A stretch of DNA of 64,000 nt from Sphingobacterium sp. UBA7855 (lineage in GTDB: Bacteria; Bacteroidota; Bacteroidia; Sphingobacteriales; Sphingobacteriaceae): the NCBI GenBank assembly GCA_002500745.1, contig DLST01000012.1, forward strand, positions 266,521 through 330,520, in the 5' to 3' direction. This document shows, one piece after another, positions 53,747-62,599 of the stretch. Numbering within the stretch: position 1 is the stretch's first letter; each line of letters starts with the position of its first letter. The notes under the pieces are model-generated. The model was not told where the DNA came from, did no database searches, and worked only from the letters and a program-made list of their open reading frames with translations. A program made the position numbers and the translations under genes.

Positions 53747-55006
53747 ATGAAAGCAGAGATTATTACCATAGGCGATGAGATCCTCATCGGTCAGATTATG
53801 GATACCAATTCGGGGTGGATTGCCAAACAATTACTCCGATTCGAAGTCGATATCGTTCAAATGACATCGATCCCTGATACAGAAGAAGCTATTTCAAAAA
53901 CGCTGAAAGACGCGTCTTCCCGGGCAGATTTAATTTTAATCACCGGAGGTCTAGGCCCAACCAAAGATGATATTACTAAAAAAACAGCTGCAAAATATTT
54001 TGAAACAACCTTGGTTCGCGACGAAAATGTACTTCGTCATGTGACAAATATCTTTGAATCGCGTAAGTTAAAAATGCTTGATATCAATCTGCAGCAGGCC
54101 GATGTACTCGCAAATTGTGAAGTCTTATTTAATGACTATGGTACTGCGCCCGGCATGTTGGTAAACCAAGGCGAAAAGCGGTTTATATTTATGCCCGGAG
54201 TTCCTTTTGAGATGAAATTTCTGATTGAAAAACACGTACTCCCATTGTTAGCAAAACAAGATCCAGACCTGTTTATCTGTCACGAAACAATCTTGGTCGG
54301 AGGTATCGGTGAATCCTATTTAGCAGAAGAAATAAAAGATATCGAAACCGAACTGCCACCTAACATAAAATTGGCCTATCTACCGACATTGGCATTTATC
54401 CGGTTAAGATTATCCGGAAAAAGCAGAAACAAGTCTGATATTATGCTTCAGGTTGCTCTTTTCAAAAAGAAACTTATCCATCGTCTTCAGCAGTATGTTG
54501 TAGCAGATTATGATACAGGCATAGAGTCCCATTTGGTCAAAGAGCTCACCCATCGCGGCAGTACCATCACTACGGCAGAAAGCTGTACTGGTGGTAGCCT
54601 CGCCGCTTCTATCACTTCAGTAGCGGGAAGCAGTGCTGTATTTCTTGGCGGCACGATTCCCTATTCCAACAAATTGAAACACCAACTGCTCAACGTCAAT
54701 GAAGAAACATTGGCTCAATATGGTGCCGTAAGTGAACAGACCGCAATCGAAATGGCCTCGGGCTCAAAAGCAGCGTTCTCTTCGGACTATGCCATCGCAA
54801 CGACTGGAATAGCCGGTCCAGGTGGGGGCACCGCTGAAAAACCTGTTGGAACGATCTGGGTGGCTGTCGCCGGGAAAAAAGAAGTTATAACTAAAAAGTT
54901 TCAATTTGACAATGACAGGCTCATCAACATCGAACGTACACGAATGAATGCCCTTTTATTATTATGGCAACTGTTATTAAAAGAAAAAGAACAAGAAGCA
55001 CAATAA
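53747..55006 (+). CDS. cinA: CinA family competence/damage-inducible protein
   Basis: A 419-residue two-domain protein. The N-terminal MoCF-like/COG1058 domain (about 1-170) starts KAEIITIGDEILIGQIMDTNSGW and has TGGLGPTKDDITKK; the C-terminal CinA (PncC-type) domain (about 260-415) has TTAESCTGGSLAASITSVAGSSA and ATTGIAGPGGGTAEKPVGT. The C-terminal domain hydrolyses nicotinamide mononucleotide; in other species the protein is linked to competence and NAD repair. The ATG at 53747 is chosen because the 15 codons before it are unlike the family. It stands alone, 108 nt before the next transcription unit. Confidence 0.94.
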   Translation: MKAEIITIGDEILIGQIMDTNSGWIAKQLLRFEVDIVQMTSIPDTEEAISKTLKDASSRADLILITGGLGPTKDDITKKTAAKYFETTLVRDENVLRHVTNIFESRKLKMLDINLQQADVLANCEVLFNDYGTAPGMLVNQGEKRFIFMPGVPFEMKFLIEKHVLPLLAKQDPDLFICHETILVGGIGESYLAEEIKDIETELPPNIKLAYLPTLAFIRLRLSGKSRNKSDIMLQVALFKKKLIHRLQQYVVADYDTGIESHLVKELTHRGSTITTAESCTGGSLAASITSVAGSSAVFLGGTIPYSNKLKHQLLNVNEETLAQYGAVSEQTAIEMASGSKAAFSSDYAIATTGIAGPGGGTAEKPVGTIWVAVAGKKEVITKKFQFDNDRLINIERTRMNALLLLWQLLLKEKEQEAQ

Positions 55007-55059
55007 GATAAAATAATGTTTTTAAAAAACCGCTATTTATGGAATAATATTTTAAATTG

Positions 55060-55090
55060 TTGAAAGTAAACCACAATTTAATTAACTTCG
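55060..55090 (+). promoter_or_regulatory. Candidate promoter of the acyltransferase gene
   Basis: TTG at 55060-55062, 20-nt spacer, TAACTTCG at 55083-55090, one base off TAnnTTTG. The ATG follows 28 nt later. Confidence 0.45.
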
Positions 55091-55118
55091 TTTTTCTATA
55101 ACGAGATTGCTAAAAAAT

Positions 55119-56468
55119 ATGGCTTTATATAAACTCTTACTCCCAAAAATGGGAGAAAGTGTATCCGAGGCAACAATCACAAAATGGTTAAAACAACCTG
55201 GTGACCGGATTGATGAAGATGACACTTTATTGGAAATCGCAACTGACAAAGTTGATTCAGAGGTACCTTCTCCCGTAAAAGGCGTTCTAAAAGAGCAACG
55301 TTATACCGTAGACCAGACCGTCCAAGTGGGTGAAGTCGTTGCAATTATAGAAATTGAAGGCGAAGATGAAGAACCTACGCCTCCTCAACAAGATATTACA
55401 ATCCCTTCAGCGACAAGCTCGGAAGAGCCTACAGCTTTGAACATACCAGGTATCGAACAGTTGCATAATGTCGAGGCTGATGCAACTTCGGCTCAGTACG
55501 AGAGTACGCTTCGTTTCTATTCCCCTTTAGTGAAGAATATTGCTCGTCACGAAGGATTGTCTCAAGACGAACTTGACCGTATACAGGGGACGGGAGCAGA
55601 AGGAAGAGTGACGAAGGAGGATATCTTAACGTATGTAGCGCATAGAGATTCATCATCCAAATCTGAAAAAGCTATTCAGACAGATCAGGCTGAAACACGC
55701 ACGGAATCGCCCAAAATAACCGTAACAGCTCCATCCCATGTTCATACCGTTGCAAATGGCAATGATGAAATCATTGAAATGGATCGCATGCGAAGAATGA
55801 TTGCAGACCATATGGTCAAAAGCACGCAGATTTCTCCCCATGTATGTTCATTTGTCGAGGCAGATGTAACGAATTTGGTTTTGTGGCGCAATAAAGTTAA
55901 AGATGCCTATAAAAAGCGTGAGGGAGAAAATATTACGTTTACCCCTTTATTCATTGAGGCTATCAGCAAGGCACTTAAAGATTTCCCATTGGTCAATATC
56001 TCGATCGATGGTTACAATATTATTAAGAAGAAAAACATTAATATCGGTATGGCGGCCGCATTGCCTAATGGGAATCTTATCGTGCCAGTAATCAAAAATG
56101 CAGATCAATTGAGTTTAGTGGGATTGAGTAAAAGTGTAAACGATCTTGCACAACGGTCGAGAGCAAATAAATTAAAACCCGACGACACACAAGATGGTAC
56201 ATTTACATTCACCAATATCGGCGCTTTCGGCAATATAATGGGCACGCCTATCATTAATCAGCCGCAAGCTGCAATCTTGGCAGTAGGTTCAATAACAAAA
56301 AAACCAGCAGTAATAGAAACGGAATATGGCGATATGATTGGCATTAGACATATGATGTATCTATCCCTCTCCTATGACCATCGCGCAATTGATGGAGCAC
56401 TTGGAGGTACATTCTTAAAACGCGTTGCAGATTATTTGGAAAATTGGGATACGAATAGGGTAATCTAA
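55119..56468 (+). CDS. Dihydrolipoamide acyltransferase (2-oxo acid dehydrogenase E2)
   Basis: A 449-residue E2 subunit. The lipoyl domain (about 1-80) carries the lipoylated Lys in EIATDKVDSEV; an acidic/Thr-rich linker follows; an E3/E1-binding domain (about 130-170) has YSPLVKNIARHEGL and GRVTKEDIL; the catalytic domain (about 220-445) ends with LSYDHRAIDGALGG, containing the active-site HxxxDG. E2 transfers acyl groups to CoA at the core of a 2-oxo acid dehydrogenase complex. DKVDSEV is typical of branched-chain or 2-oxoglutarate-type E2. No E1 or E3 gene is adjacent, so the complex cannot be named. Confidence 0.93.
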   Translation: MALYKLLLPKMGESVSEATITKWLKQPGDRIDEDDTLLEIATDKVDSEVPSPVKGVLKEQRYTVDQTVQVGEVVAIIEIEGEDEEPTPPQQDITIPSATSSEEPTALNIPGIEQLHNVEADATSAQYESTLRFYSPLVKNIARHEGLSQDELDRIQGTGAEGRVTKEDILTYVAHRDSSSKSEKAIQTDQAETRTESPKITVTAPSHVHTVANGNDEIIEMDRMRRMIADHMVKSTQISPHVCSFVEADVTNLVLWRNKVKDAYKKREGENITFTPLFIEAISKALKDFPLVNISIDGYNIIKKKNINIGMAAALPNGNLIVPVIKNADQLSLVGLSKSVNDLAQRSRANKLKPDDTQDGTFTFTNIGAFGNIMGTPIINQPQAAILAVGSITKKPAVIETEYGDMIGIRHMMYLSLSYDHRAIDGALGGTFLKRVADYLENWDTNRVI

Positions 56469-56488
56469 CATCCAAAATCGATCAATAG

Positions 56489-56527
56489 AAAAGGCTCTGT
56501 CAGTTGTTACTGACAGAGCCTTTTTTT
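56489..56527. terminator. Bidirectional terminator between the acyltransferase and MATE genes
   Basis: AAAAGGCTCTGTCAGT (56489-56504) pairs perfectly with ACTGACAGAGCCTTTT (56509-56524) around TGTT, followed by T on the plus strand; on the minus strand the A-rich arm gives a short T run. Confidence 0.9.
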
Positions 56528-56544
56528 GATGAGTATATACTTTT

Positions 56545-57921
56545 CTATTTCAACAAACTTTGTTCAAACTGCATTTTCTTCTTCTTTATTACCCGTTGAA
56601 ATCGCAGATAGAGTAAAAGAGAAGAAGTCAACAAGCCTAATGTCAGCCCATACCATATTCCCTGGATGCCCCAGTTAAATACTATCCCCATTAGATAGCC
56701 GCTTGGCAAACCAATAATCCAATACGCAACAAATGTAATAATGGTGGGAATATTGACATCACCCATGCCCCGTAATACCCCAAGACCGACCACTTGTGTG
56801 CCATCAAACAATTGGAAAAGTCCCGCTATGATCAACAGTTGAGAAGCAATAATAACGACGGCATGATCTGATGTAAAAATATAAGGCAGAAAATTGTTCA
56901 GCAATGCAAACAAGGAAGCCGTAATCAACATAAAGATCAATACCAACTGGTATGAAGTAATCGCAAACCGTTCAAGACGGAAAAGATTTCTATTCCCATA
57001 GCTATTCCCCACCTTGATCGTGGCAGCAGCAGCAATCCCGCTTGCCATCATATACGTCATGGCGGCCAGTTGTATGGCTACCTGATGGGAAGCTTGCGCC
57101 GTAGCACTTATTGTACCGGCTAAGAGGGATGCCCCGGCAAAGGCCCCAATTTCAAAAACATATTGCATCGCTACTGGCGCTCCAATCCGCAATATTTTAA
57201 GCAGTCGATCCCAATCGATCAGGGTCACTTTAAAATATTGGATATACCCTTTGAATTTCTGCGATCGTAACACATAGGTCATCATGACAGTCATCATGAG
57301 CACACGGTCAATCAATGTACTATATCCAACCCCTTTGACTCCCATTGGACTGATGCCAAACATCCCTTTGACAAAGATGATTGCCAAAATAATATTCAGT
57401 ACATTTCCCCAAATAGTTACATTCATGGCTTGCTTGGTAAATCCTAATCCCTCGGCAAATTGCTTGAATGTACTGAACACCATCAGTGGAAGCATCGATA
57501 AGCTAAGGATAAGCAAATAAGGCTTCGCTTCCTTTACCACCGCCGGATCTTGGTCGAGGTGATCGATAGCCAACATAGAACCAAAGTAAACTAAAGCAAA
57601 CAGTAAAAGACCCGATAGAAGATTTAACCAAAAGCTATTAGATAACAAGATGGCACACTCTTTCTTATTATCACGACCATTCTCTTGCGCAATCAATGGC
57701 GTGATGCCATACGCGATACCCAATCCGATAACCATAACAACCATGAAAACAGCATGCACTAATGAAACTGCTGCCAGTGGAATAGTCCCTGCAAAATGTC
57801 CTACGATCACACTATCTGCGGTATGGACCAATGTATGTCCCAATTGTGATATCACGACTGGCCCCGCCAATACCATCGTACTTTTGTAATACGGCTTGAA
57901 AGTTTTAAATTTTCCCAACAT
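56545..57921 (-). CDS. MATE-family efflux transporter
   Basis: A 458-residue inner-membrane protein with about twelve hydrophobic segments in two homologous halves. Seen: GPVVISQLGHTLVHTADSVIVGHFAG near the N-terminus and the matching GAPVAMQYVFEIGAFAGASLLAG in the second half, both MATE hallmarks (NorM/MdtK class). MATE proteins export cationic drugs or metabolites using Na+ or H+ gradients; the substrate is not predictable. A -7-like TATTTTTG at 58003-57996 on the minus strand lies 75 nt upstream. Convergent with the acyltransferase gene. Confidence 0.92.
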   Translation of the reverse strand: MLGKFKTFKPYYKSTMVLAGPVVISQLGHTLVHTADSVIVGHFAGTIPLAAVSLVHAVFMVVMVIGLGIAYGITPLIAQENGRDNKKECAILLSNSFWLNLLSGLLLFALVYFGSMLAIDHLDQDPAVVKEAKPYLLILSLSMLPLMVFSTFKQFAEGLGFTKQAMNVTIWGNVLNIILAIIFVKGMFGISPMGVKGVGYSTLIDRVLMMTVMMTYVLRSQKFKGYIQYFKVTLIDWDRLLKILRIGAPVAMQYVFEIGAFAGASLLAGTISATAQASHQVAIQLAAMTYMMASGIAAAATIKVGNSYGNRNLFRLERFAITSYQLVLIFMLITASLFALLNNFLPYIFTSDHAVVIIASQLLIIAGLFQLFDGTQVVGLGVLRGMGDVNIPTIITFVAYWIIGLPSGYLMGIVFNWGIQGIWYGLTLGLLTSSLLLYLRFQRVIKKKKMQFEQSLLK

Positions 57922-57995
57922 AATCGATTTCTCAAAAAATAGCCATAAAAGTACGAAGATATTTCTGTCCTATCGTCATATTATAAAATATTTAG

Positions 57996-58003
57996 CAAAA
58001 ATA
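57996..58003 (-). promoter_or_regulatory. Candidate -7 element of the MATE gene
   Basis: TATTTTTG on the minus strand fits TAnnTTTG and lies 75 nt before the ATG; no TTG is found at the expected spacing. Confidence 0.3.
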
Positions 58004-58082
58004 CAACAATTTAAAGGCGCTAGACACGTACCGCGTGTTAAGTAATTTTTATGTTTCAAATACCTTAAAAATATCTTAAATT

Positions 58083-58090
58083 TACTTTTG
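58083..58090 (+). promoter_or_regulatory. Candidate -7 element of tatA
   Basis: TACTTTTG fits TAnnTTTG, 72 nt before the tatA ATG; the -33 part is not clear. Confidence 0.38.
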
Positions 58091-58161
58091 GGTCTAAGAA
58101 CTATAGAAATATAAATGTAACTTAGCATCTAGTTAGTAATCAAAAGAAGAGGAAAAAGAGT

Positions 58162-58683
58162 ATGTACAATCCAGTAATAGCATTTCTAAACATCGGCACG
58201 CAGGAGATGATCTTAATTGTGTTTGCAATCTTGTTACTTTTTGGAGGCAAGAAGCTTCCTGAATTGGCGAGGGGTTTAGGAAGAGGGATACGTGAATTTA
58301 AAGATGCGTCAGAAGGTATAAAACGTGAGATTTCAGATCAAATCAATAATTTCGAAAAAGACATAGACGTTAAGCCAGAAGTAAAAGAAGAAGCTGTTCC
58401 TAATGACGTACGTCTGGCGGAAGAAAAGGCCCAGACAGCGCACCAAGAAGAGGTTAAACCAAATGAAACTGCACAGGGATCAGAAATAGAACAGCCAAAG
58501 AAAAAATATGAGTTCACCACTCCCGCCGGTGTAGTGGAACACAATCCCCACAAGCAACCGGATTATGGAGAAGAACCATCTCATATCACTTACGGATATA
58601 ATGATCATTTTGCTGAAACTAAAAACAACGAAGTAGAAGATAAAAAAGTTCCTGAGCAGGACAATACCCATAAACCTGCCTAA
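58162..58683 (+). CDS. tatA: Sec-independent translocase subunit TatA/E family
   Basis: A 173-residue protein with the TatA layout: a membrane helix (about 14-28) containing MILIVFAILLLFGGKKLPELARGLG, an amphipathic helix GRGIREFKDASEGIKREI, then an unusually long acidic, Lys/Glu/Pro-rich tail. The FGGKKLPELARGLG hinge is diagnostic. TatA forms the pore of the twin-arginine pathway that exports folded proteins. The tail, about 110 residues, is long for TatA (E. coli 89 in total) but usual in this group. No tatC is adjacent. Gene order tatA-tex, with a hairpin between. Confidence 0.92.
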   Translation: MYNPVIAFLNIGTQEMILIVFAILLLFGGKKLPELARGLGRGIREFKDASEGIKREISDQINNFEKDIDVKPEVKEEAVPNDVRLAEEKAQTAHQEEVKPNETAQGSEIEQPKKKYEFTTPAGVVEHNPHKQPDYGEEPSHITYGYNDHFAETKNNEVEDKKVPEQDNTHKPA

Positions 58684-58716
58684 TTTTACTATTTTAGTTT
58701 ATAATTAGATATACTT

Positions 58717-58752
58717 AGAGCTGTTGAATCACCATTCAACGGCTCTACTTTT
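58717..58752 (+). terminator. Hairpin between tatA and tex
   Basis: AGAGC-T-GTTGAAT pairs with ATTCAAC-G-GCTCT around CACC (one mismatch) and is followed by ACTTTTT. It likely ends tatA transcription, possibly with read-through into tex. Confidence 0.65.
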
Positions 58753-58768
58753 TAAGATAAAACCATCA

Positions 58769-61006
58769 ATGAGCTTATCAACACACGAAATTATTATTGC
58801 TAACGAGCTTTCTATTAGCGAAAAACAAGTTCGCACGACTATTGCACTATTAGACGAAGGTGCCACCGTTCCCTTTATCTCGCGCTACCGTAAGGAAATG
58901 ACCGGAAGTCTAGATGAAGTTCAAATCACCGCCATCAGAGATCGTTTCCAGCAATTGCGGGACTTAGATAAACGCAAGGAAGCTGTTCTGAAATCAATAA
59001 ACGATCAAGGGAAATTGACCCCAGCACTTGAACAACAAATATTAGGTACCGAAACCATGGCCAGCTTGGAAGATATTTATCTCCCTTACAAACCTAAGCG
59101 CAAAACGCGCGCAAGTGTGGCTCGTGAGAAAGGGTTGCAACCCTTAGCGGATCTTATTTTAGCACAAGAATCTGGCGATTTCCTTGCACTTGCCGAAAGT
59201 TTAGTGGATGCAGAAAATGGCGTAAAAAATACGGAGGACGCGTTGGCAGGTGCTCGCGATATTATCGCGGAAATCATTGCAGAAGACGCTACTGTAAGAG
59301 CTAAATCGAGAGCTATTTTTCTCGAAAAAGGCTCATTTGTTTCAAAAGTAGTTCCTGGAAAAGAAGAAGCTGCAATAAAATATAAAGATTATTACGACTG
59401 GTCTGAATCCTTAAAAGATGCTCCATCGCATCGTGTGCTGGCCATGCGCCGTGGTGAAAAAGAAGAATTGCTCTACTTGGACATTGCTGTCAATGAAGAG
59501 GAGATTCTACCGCGTATCGAATCTATCTTTGTAAAGAGTGGCAACACTGCAGCTGCTCAGGTAAAACTTGCCCTGATAGACAGTTATAAACGTCTCCTCA
59601 AACCGTCCATGGAAACAGAAATACGTGTATTAACCCGTCAGAAAGCAGATGAGGAAGCCATCAAAGTTTTTGCAGATAACGTGCGTCAATTGCTTTTAGC
59701 CGCTCCATTGGGACAAAAGAGATTACTTGCAATCGACCCCGGGTTTCGCACCGGCTGTAAAACAGTCGTATTAGATGAACAAGGCCAGCTTAAAGAAAAT
59801 ACAGCTATCTTCCCACATACTGGTGCCAATGGATTGGCAGAAGCCCAAAAAACCATTAAGTATTTAGTATCGAAATATGCTATCCAAGCCATCGCGATCG
59901 GAAATGGAACAGCTGGCCGCGAAACTGAAGAATTTGTAAGGAAGCTTGGATTAAACAATGTGACTATTGTGATGGTCAATGAAAGCGGAGCTTCCATTTA
60001 TTCTGCTTCCGAAACTGCCCGGGAAGAATTTCCAGATCAAGATGTTACGGTACGCGGCGCAGTATCCATTGGCAGACGATTGATGGACCCACTTGCTGAA
60101 CTGGTTAAGATTGATCCAAAATCCATTGGTGTCGGACAATACCAGCACGATGTAGACCAAAACAAGCTACAAACCTCTCTCGACGACACGGTCATCAGCT
60201 GTGTAAATGCCGTAGGAGTTGAACTGAATACAGCATCCAAACAAATTTTATCTTATGTTTCCGGTCTAGGTCCATCCCTGGCACAACAGATCATTAAATA
60301 TAGAAACGAGAATGGCCCCTTTGCTTCAAGACGTGAACTGAAAAAAGTACCTCGTCTTGGCGATAAAGCTTTTGAACAAGCAGCTGGCTTTCTTCGCATT
60401 CGGCATGCAGCAAATCCATTGGATTCGTCGGCAGTACACCCCGAACGATATGCTTTGGTTGAGCAAATGGCCAAAGATTTAGGAAAAAAAGTGGACGATT
60501 TATTGAAAGATGCTGATCTTAGAAAATCTATTCCCTTAAAAAACTACATTTCAGAGGAGGTAGGCCTACCGACATTAAACGATATTCTAAGTGAATTAGC
60601 GAAACCGGGACTAGATCCACGCGAAAAATTCGAAGCATTCTCATTCACTGAAGGTGTCAACAGCATTGGGGATCTAAAGGTCGGTATGAAACTTCCAGGA
60701 ATCGTCACTAACATTACCAATTTTGGGGCTTTTGTTGATATCGGTGTCCACCAAGACGGTCTGGTACATTTAAGTCAATTATCCAATCGTTACGTATCAG
60801 ATCCTCAAGAGATCGTGAAAGTACAGCAGCATGTGATGGTTACAGTGACGGAAGTTGATGAAAAACGTAATCGCATTGCTTTATCTATGAAGACCGAAGA
60901 AAAGTCCACTCAGCCAAACAACAGGAGAAAGGATAACAAAATACAGGTCGAACCACAAACGGATATGGCAAGTAAGCTAGCTGCCTTAGCTAGTAGGTTC
61001 AAATAG
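58769..61006 (+). CDS. tex: Tex-family RNA-binding protein
   Basis: A 745-residue cytosolic protein with the Tex domain order: N-terminal helical domain (about 1-190) with VPFISRYRKEMTG, YqgF-like RNase H fold with LLAIDPGFRTGCKTVVLD (about 320), HhH motifs with YVSGLGPSLAQQIIKYRNENG (about 490-510) and SRRELKKVPRLGDKAFEQ, and a C-terminal S1 RNA-binding domain with GIVTNITNFGAFVDIGVHQDG. Tex is a conserved transcription accessory factor related to Spt6. The ATG at 58769 is chosen; the TTG at 58724 lies in the terminator hairpin. Confidence 0.95.
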   Translation: MSLSTHEIIIANELSISEKQVRTTIALLDEGATVPFISRYRKEMTGSLDEVQITAIRDRFQQLRDLDKRKEAVLKSINDQGKLTPALEQQILGTETMASLEDIYLPYKPKRKTRASVAREKGLQPLADLILAQESGDFLALAESLVDAENGVKNTEDALAGARDIIAEIIAEDATVRAKSRAIFLEKGSFVSKVVPGKEEAAIKYKDYYDWSESLKDAPSHRVLAMRRGEKEELLYLDIAVNEEEILPRIESIFVKSGNTAAAQVKLALIDSYKRLLKPSMETEIRVLTRQKADEEAIKVFADNVRQLLLAAPLGQKRLLAIDPGFRTGCKTVVLDEQGQLKENTAIFPHTGANGLAEAQKTIKYLVSKYAIQAIAIGNGTAGRETEEFVRKLGLNNVTIVMVNESGASIYSASETAREEFPDQDVTVRGAVSIGRRLMDPLAELVKIDPKSIGVGQYQHDVDQNKLQTSLDDTVISCVNAVGVELNTASKQILSYVSGLGPSLAQQIIKYRNENGPFASRRELKKVPRLGDKAFEQAAGFLRIRHAANPLDSSAVHPERYALVEQMAKDLGKKVDDLLKDADLRKSIPLKNYISEEVGLPTLNDILSELAKPGLDPREKFEAFSFTEGVNSIGDLKVGMKLPGIVTNITNFGAFVDIGVHQDGLVHLSQLSNRYVSDPQEIVKVQQHVMVTVTEVDEKRNRIALSMKTEEKSTQPNNRRKDNKIQVEPQTDMASKLAALASRFK

Positions 61007-61181
61007 ATACGTTTAATTTCACCTAAAAGAGCTGATCTTTGCTGGACTTTCTCCCATAAAGTATATACACTTTTGGAAGCGTTCCATTAATGGTCAGCTG
61101 TTTTGTTTCGTTAAATCTGATTTAAATGACTCATAGCGACTCTTTATTTGTATCTTTAAAGAAAACAAAGATAAGACCGTT

Positions 61182-61895
61182 ATGAAAAATTGCACGCTAT
61201 TATTCTTCCTTTTTTTTGGGATCTGTTTTTCTAAAGCCCAAGCACAACAGCAACTTCATGACGGAGCCTATCTGTATCAGGATGGCATGAATAAGCATTT
61301 AGTGCTTGTTAAAGACCATTACATCTCCTTTATAAGTTACGATGATGTGAGGAAACGTTTTCAACATACTTGGGGTGGCACACTTGATAAACAGCAGAAT
61401 TTGATCAATATAGTTATCGAATATAACTCACAGGATTCGACTACTGTCGGTAAAACGATGCAATTGCCGTATCGGGCTGAAGTAGATTCTCTCCATCTAA
61501 AAACAGCCGATAATTACCATCTCTATATGAAGCAGAAAAAGATTCCGCAGGATCTTGATGCACTTTGGCGGATTAGTGGGCGTCAACAGGAGGGAAAAAT
61601 GAATAATATTCCAAAAGCAGATCGCAAAACAATCAAAATATTAGTTGATGGATATTTTCAATGGGTAGCGATTAATCCTGCACAAAAAGGTTTCTATGGT
61701 ACTGGCGGGGGATTGTATGAATATGCTCAAAATCGGTATACTGAAACACTACAATTCTTTTCAAGAGACAATAATCGAGTTGGGCAGGCGCTCGCCTTTG
61801 ATGGTGAAATTGTGGCTGGAGCATGGCACCATAAAGGAGAAAGTTCGAAAGGAGACGCTATTTATGAAATCTGGAGCAAAGAAATAACAGAATAA
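61182..61895 (+). CDS. Secreted lipocalin-like protein of unknown function
   Basis: A 237-residue exported protein. A signal peptide (about 1-21, ending AQAQ) is followed by a beta-rich mature region of about 215 residues: HDGAYLYQDGMNKHLVLVKDHYISFISY, then after a helical linker a second strand block from residue 130 with ISGRQQEGKMNNI, GGGLYEYAQNRYTETLQFFS and a C-terminal WHHKGESSKGDAIYEIWSK. This resembles the lipocalin-like 'membrane or secreted protein' family of Bacteroidota (DUF4488-like), but I cannot confirm the family. It is 5 nt upstream of the next gene and likely co-transcribed. Confidence 0.65.
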   Translation: MKNCTLLFFLFFGICFSKAQAQQQLHDGAYLYQDGMNKHLVLVKDHYISFISYDDVRKRFQHTWGGTLDKQQNLINIVIEYNSQDSTTVGKTMQLPYRAEVDSLHLKTADNYHLYMKQKKIPQDLDALWRISGRQQEGKMNNIPKADRKTIKILVDGYFQWVAINPAQKGFYGTGGGLYEYAQNRYTETLQFFSRDNNRVGQALAFDGEIVAGAWHHKGESSKGDAIYEIWSKEITE

Positions 61896-61900
61896 AAAAA

Positions 61901-62176
61901 ATGACAATAGAACAATTTCAATCTCTTGAAAGTCCTGTTCAGCACTGGACGGCAGTACAAAAATCACTTTGGTATGATCTAAAAGGACATTGGAAAACAG
62001 CCCACGATCTGATTGATCAATTAGGCGGAATTGACGCAGCACATGTTCATGCATACTTACACCGAAAAGAAGGCGATCAATGGAATGCAGAATATTGGTA
62101 CCGCCGCGCAAAACAGGATGTTTACCAGGGTAGTCTGGAAGAAGAATGGAAAGAGCTCTTTAAGCGATATGTATGA
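61901..62176 (+). CDS. Small conserved protein of unknown function
   Basis: A 91-residue cytosolic protein, no signal peptide or membrane helix. Its centre, KGHWKTAHDLIDQL and HAYLHRKEGDQWNAEYWYRRAKQ, matches a small helical protein found in several phyla, often with a conserved AYLHRKEGD-x-NA-x-YWYRRA core; its function is unknown. It follows the secreted protein gene by 5 nt and is probably in the same transcript. The window shows no further clue. Confidence 0.75.
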   Translation: MTIEQFQSLESPVQHWTAVQKSLWYDLKGHWKTAHDLIDQLGGIDAAHVHAYLHRKEGDQWNAEYWYRRAKQDVYQGSLEEEWKELFKRYV

Positions 62177-62474
62177 TAATAGACAATTTTCCACGGGTCT
62201 GTTCACTTTTTAATACATTCCTCAACAACGTTGTGACAATGCTATTAAAAAAAATATATTTTTAACTCAATAGCACTCAAGCCCGCCCCATCCTAACAAA
62301 ATATTGCCAATTAAGAGAGCTTTACAAGGAAAAATCGATAATTTTACGTAACAAACCTATCACAAAGAAAAATATTATAAGTCCAACAAACAGAATGGCA
62401 CAGATATTGAATAACAGATACTATACTTGAGAAAGTATACTTTTCATAAATTTAGGTTAATAATTGGTTAGGTT
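62177..62474. other. Gene-free stretch before an orphan terminator
   Basis: AT-rich region, no convincing coding sequence. It contains a short palindrome TATACT-TGAGAA-AGTATA near 62424-62441 and leads into a strong terminator 299 nt after the last gene. Confidence 0.4.
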
Positions 62475-62511
62475 AAACACTTGAAGTTCCCCACTTCAAG
62501 TGTTTTTTTTT
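62475..62511 (+). terminator. Strong intrinsic terminator far from any gene
   Basis: AAACACTTGAAG (62475-62486) pairs perfectly with CTTCAAGTGTTT (62494-62505), followed by T to 62511. The nearest plus-strand gene ends at 62176. Confidence 0.85.
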
Positions 62512-62565
62512 GTAGAATTCGCTTGCATCAAATACTTTTTATTCCGCTTCTGGTGTGACTTCTAT

Positions 62566-62590
62566 GGGATCATACCGAAAGTTTGGGGGG
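62566..62590 (+). repeat. Left terminal inverted repeat of the insertion sequence
   Basis: Begins GGGATCATACCG and ends TTTGGGGGG. It matches the reverse complement of the right end at 19 of 25 positions. Confidence 0.8.
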
Positions 62591-62599
62591 CAGTAAGTT

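Noticed and set aside
61026..61103. Distant inverted repeat AGCTGA / TCAGCT after tex
   Set aside because: Arms are more than 50 nt apart with mismatches; not convincing as a terminator or regulatory site.
62514..62550. GAATTCGCTTGCATC and ATTCCGCTTC just outside the left end of the insertion sequence, resembling its right end
   Set aside because: Similarity covers only about 10-15 nt with indels and no matching G-run; the true left end at 62566 fits better.
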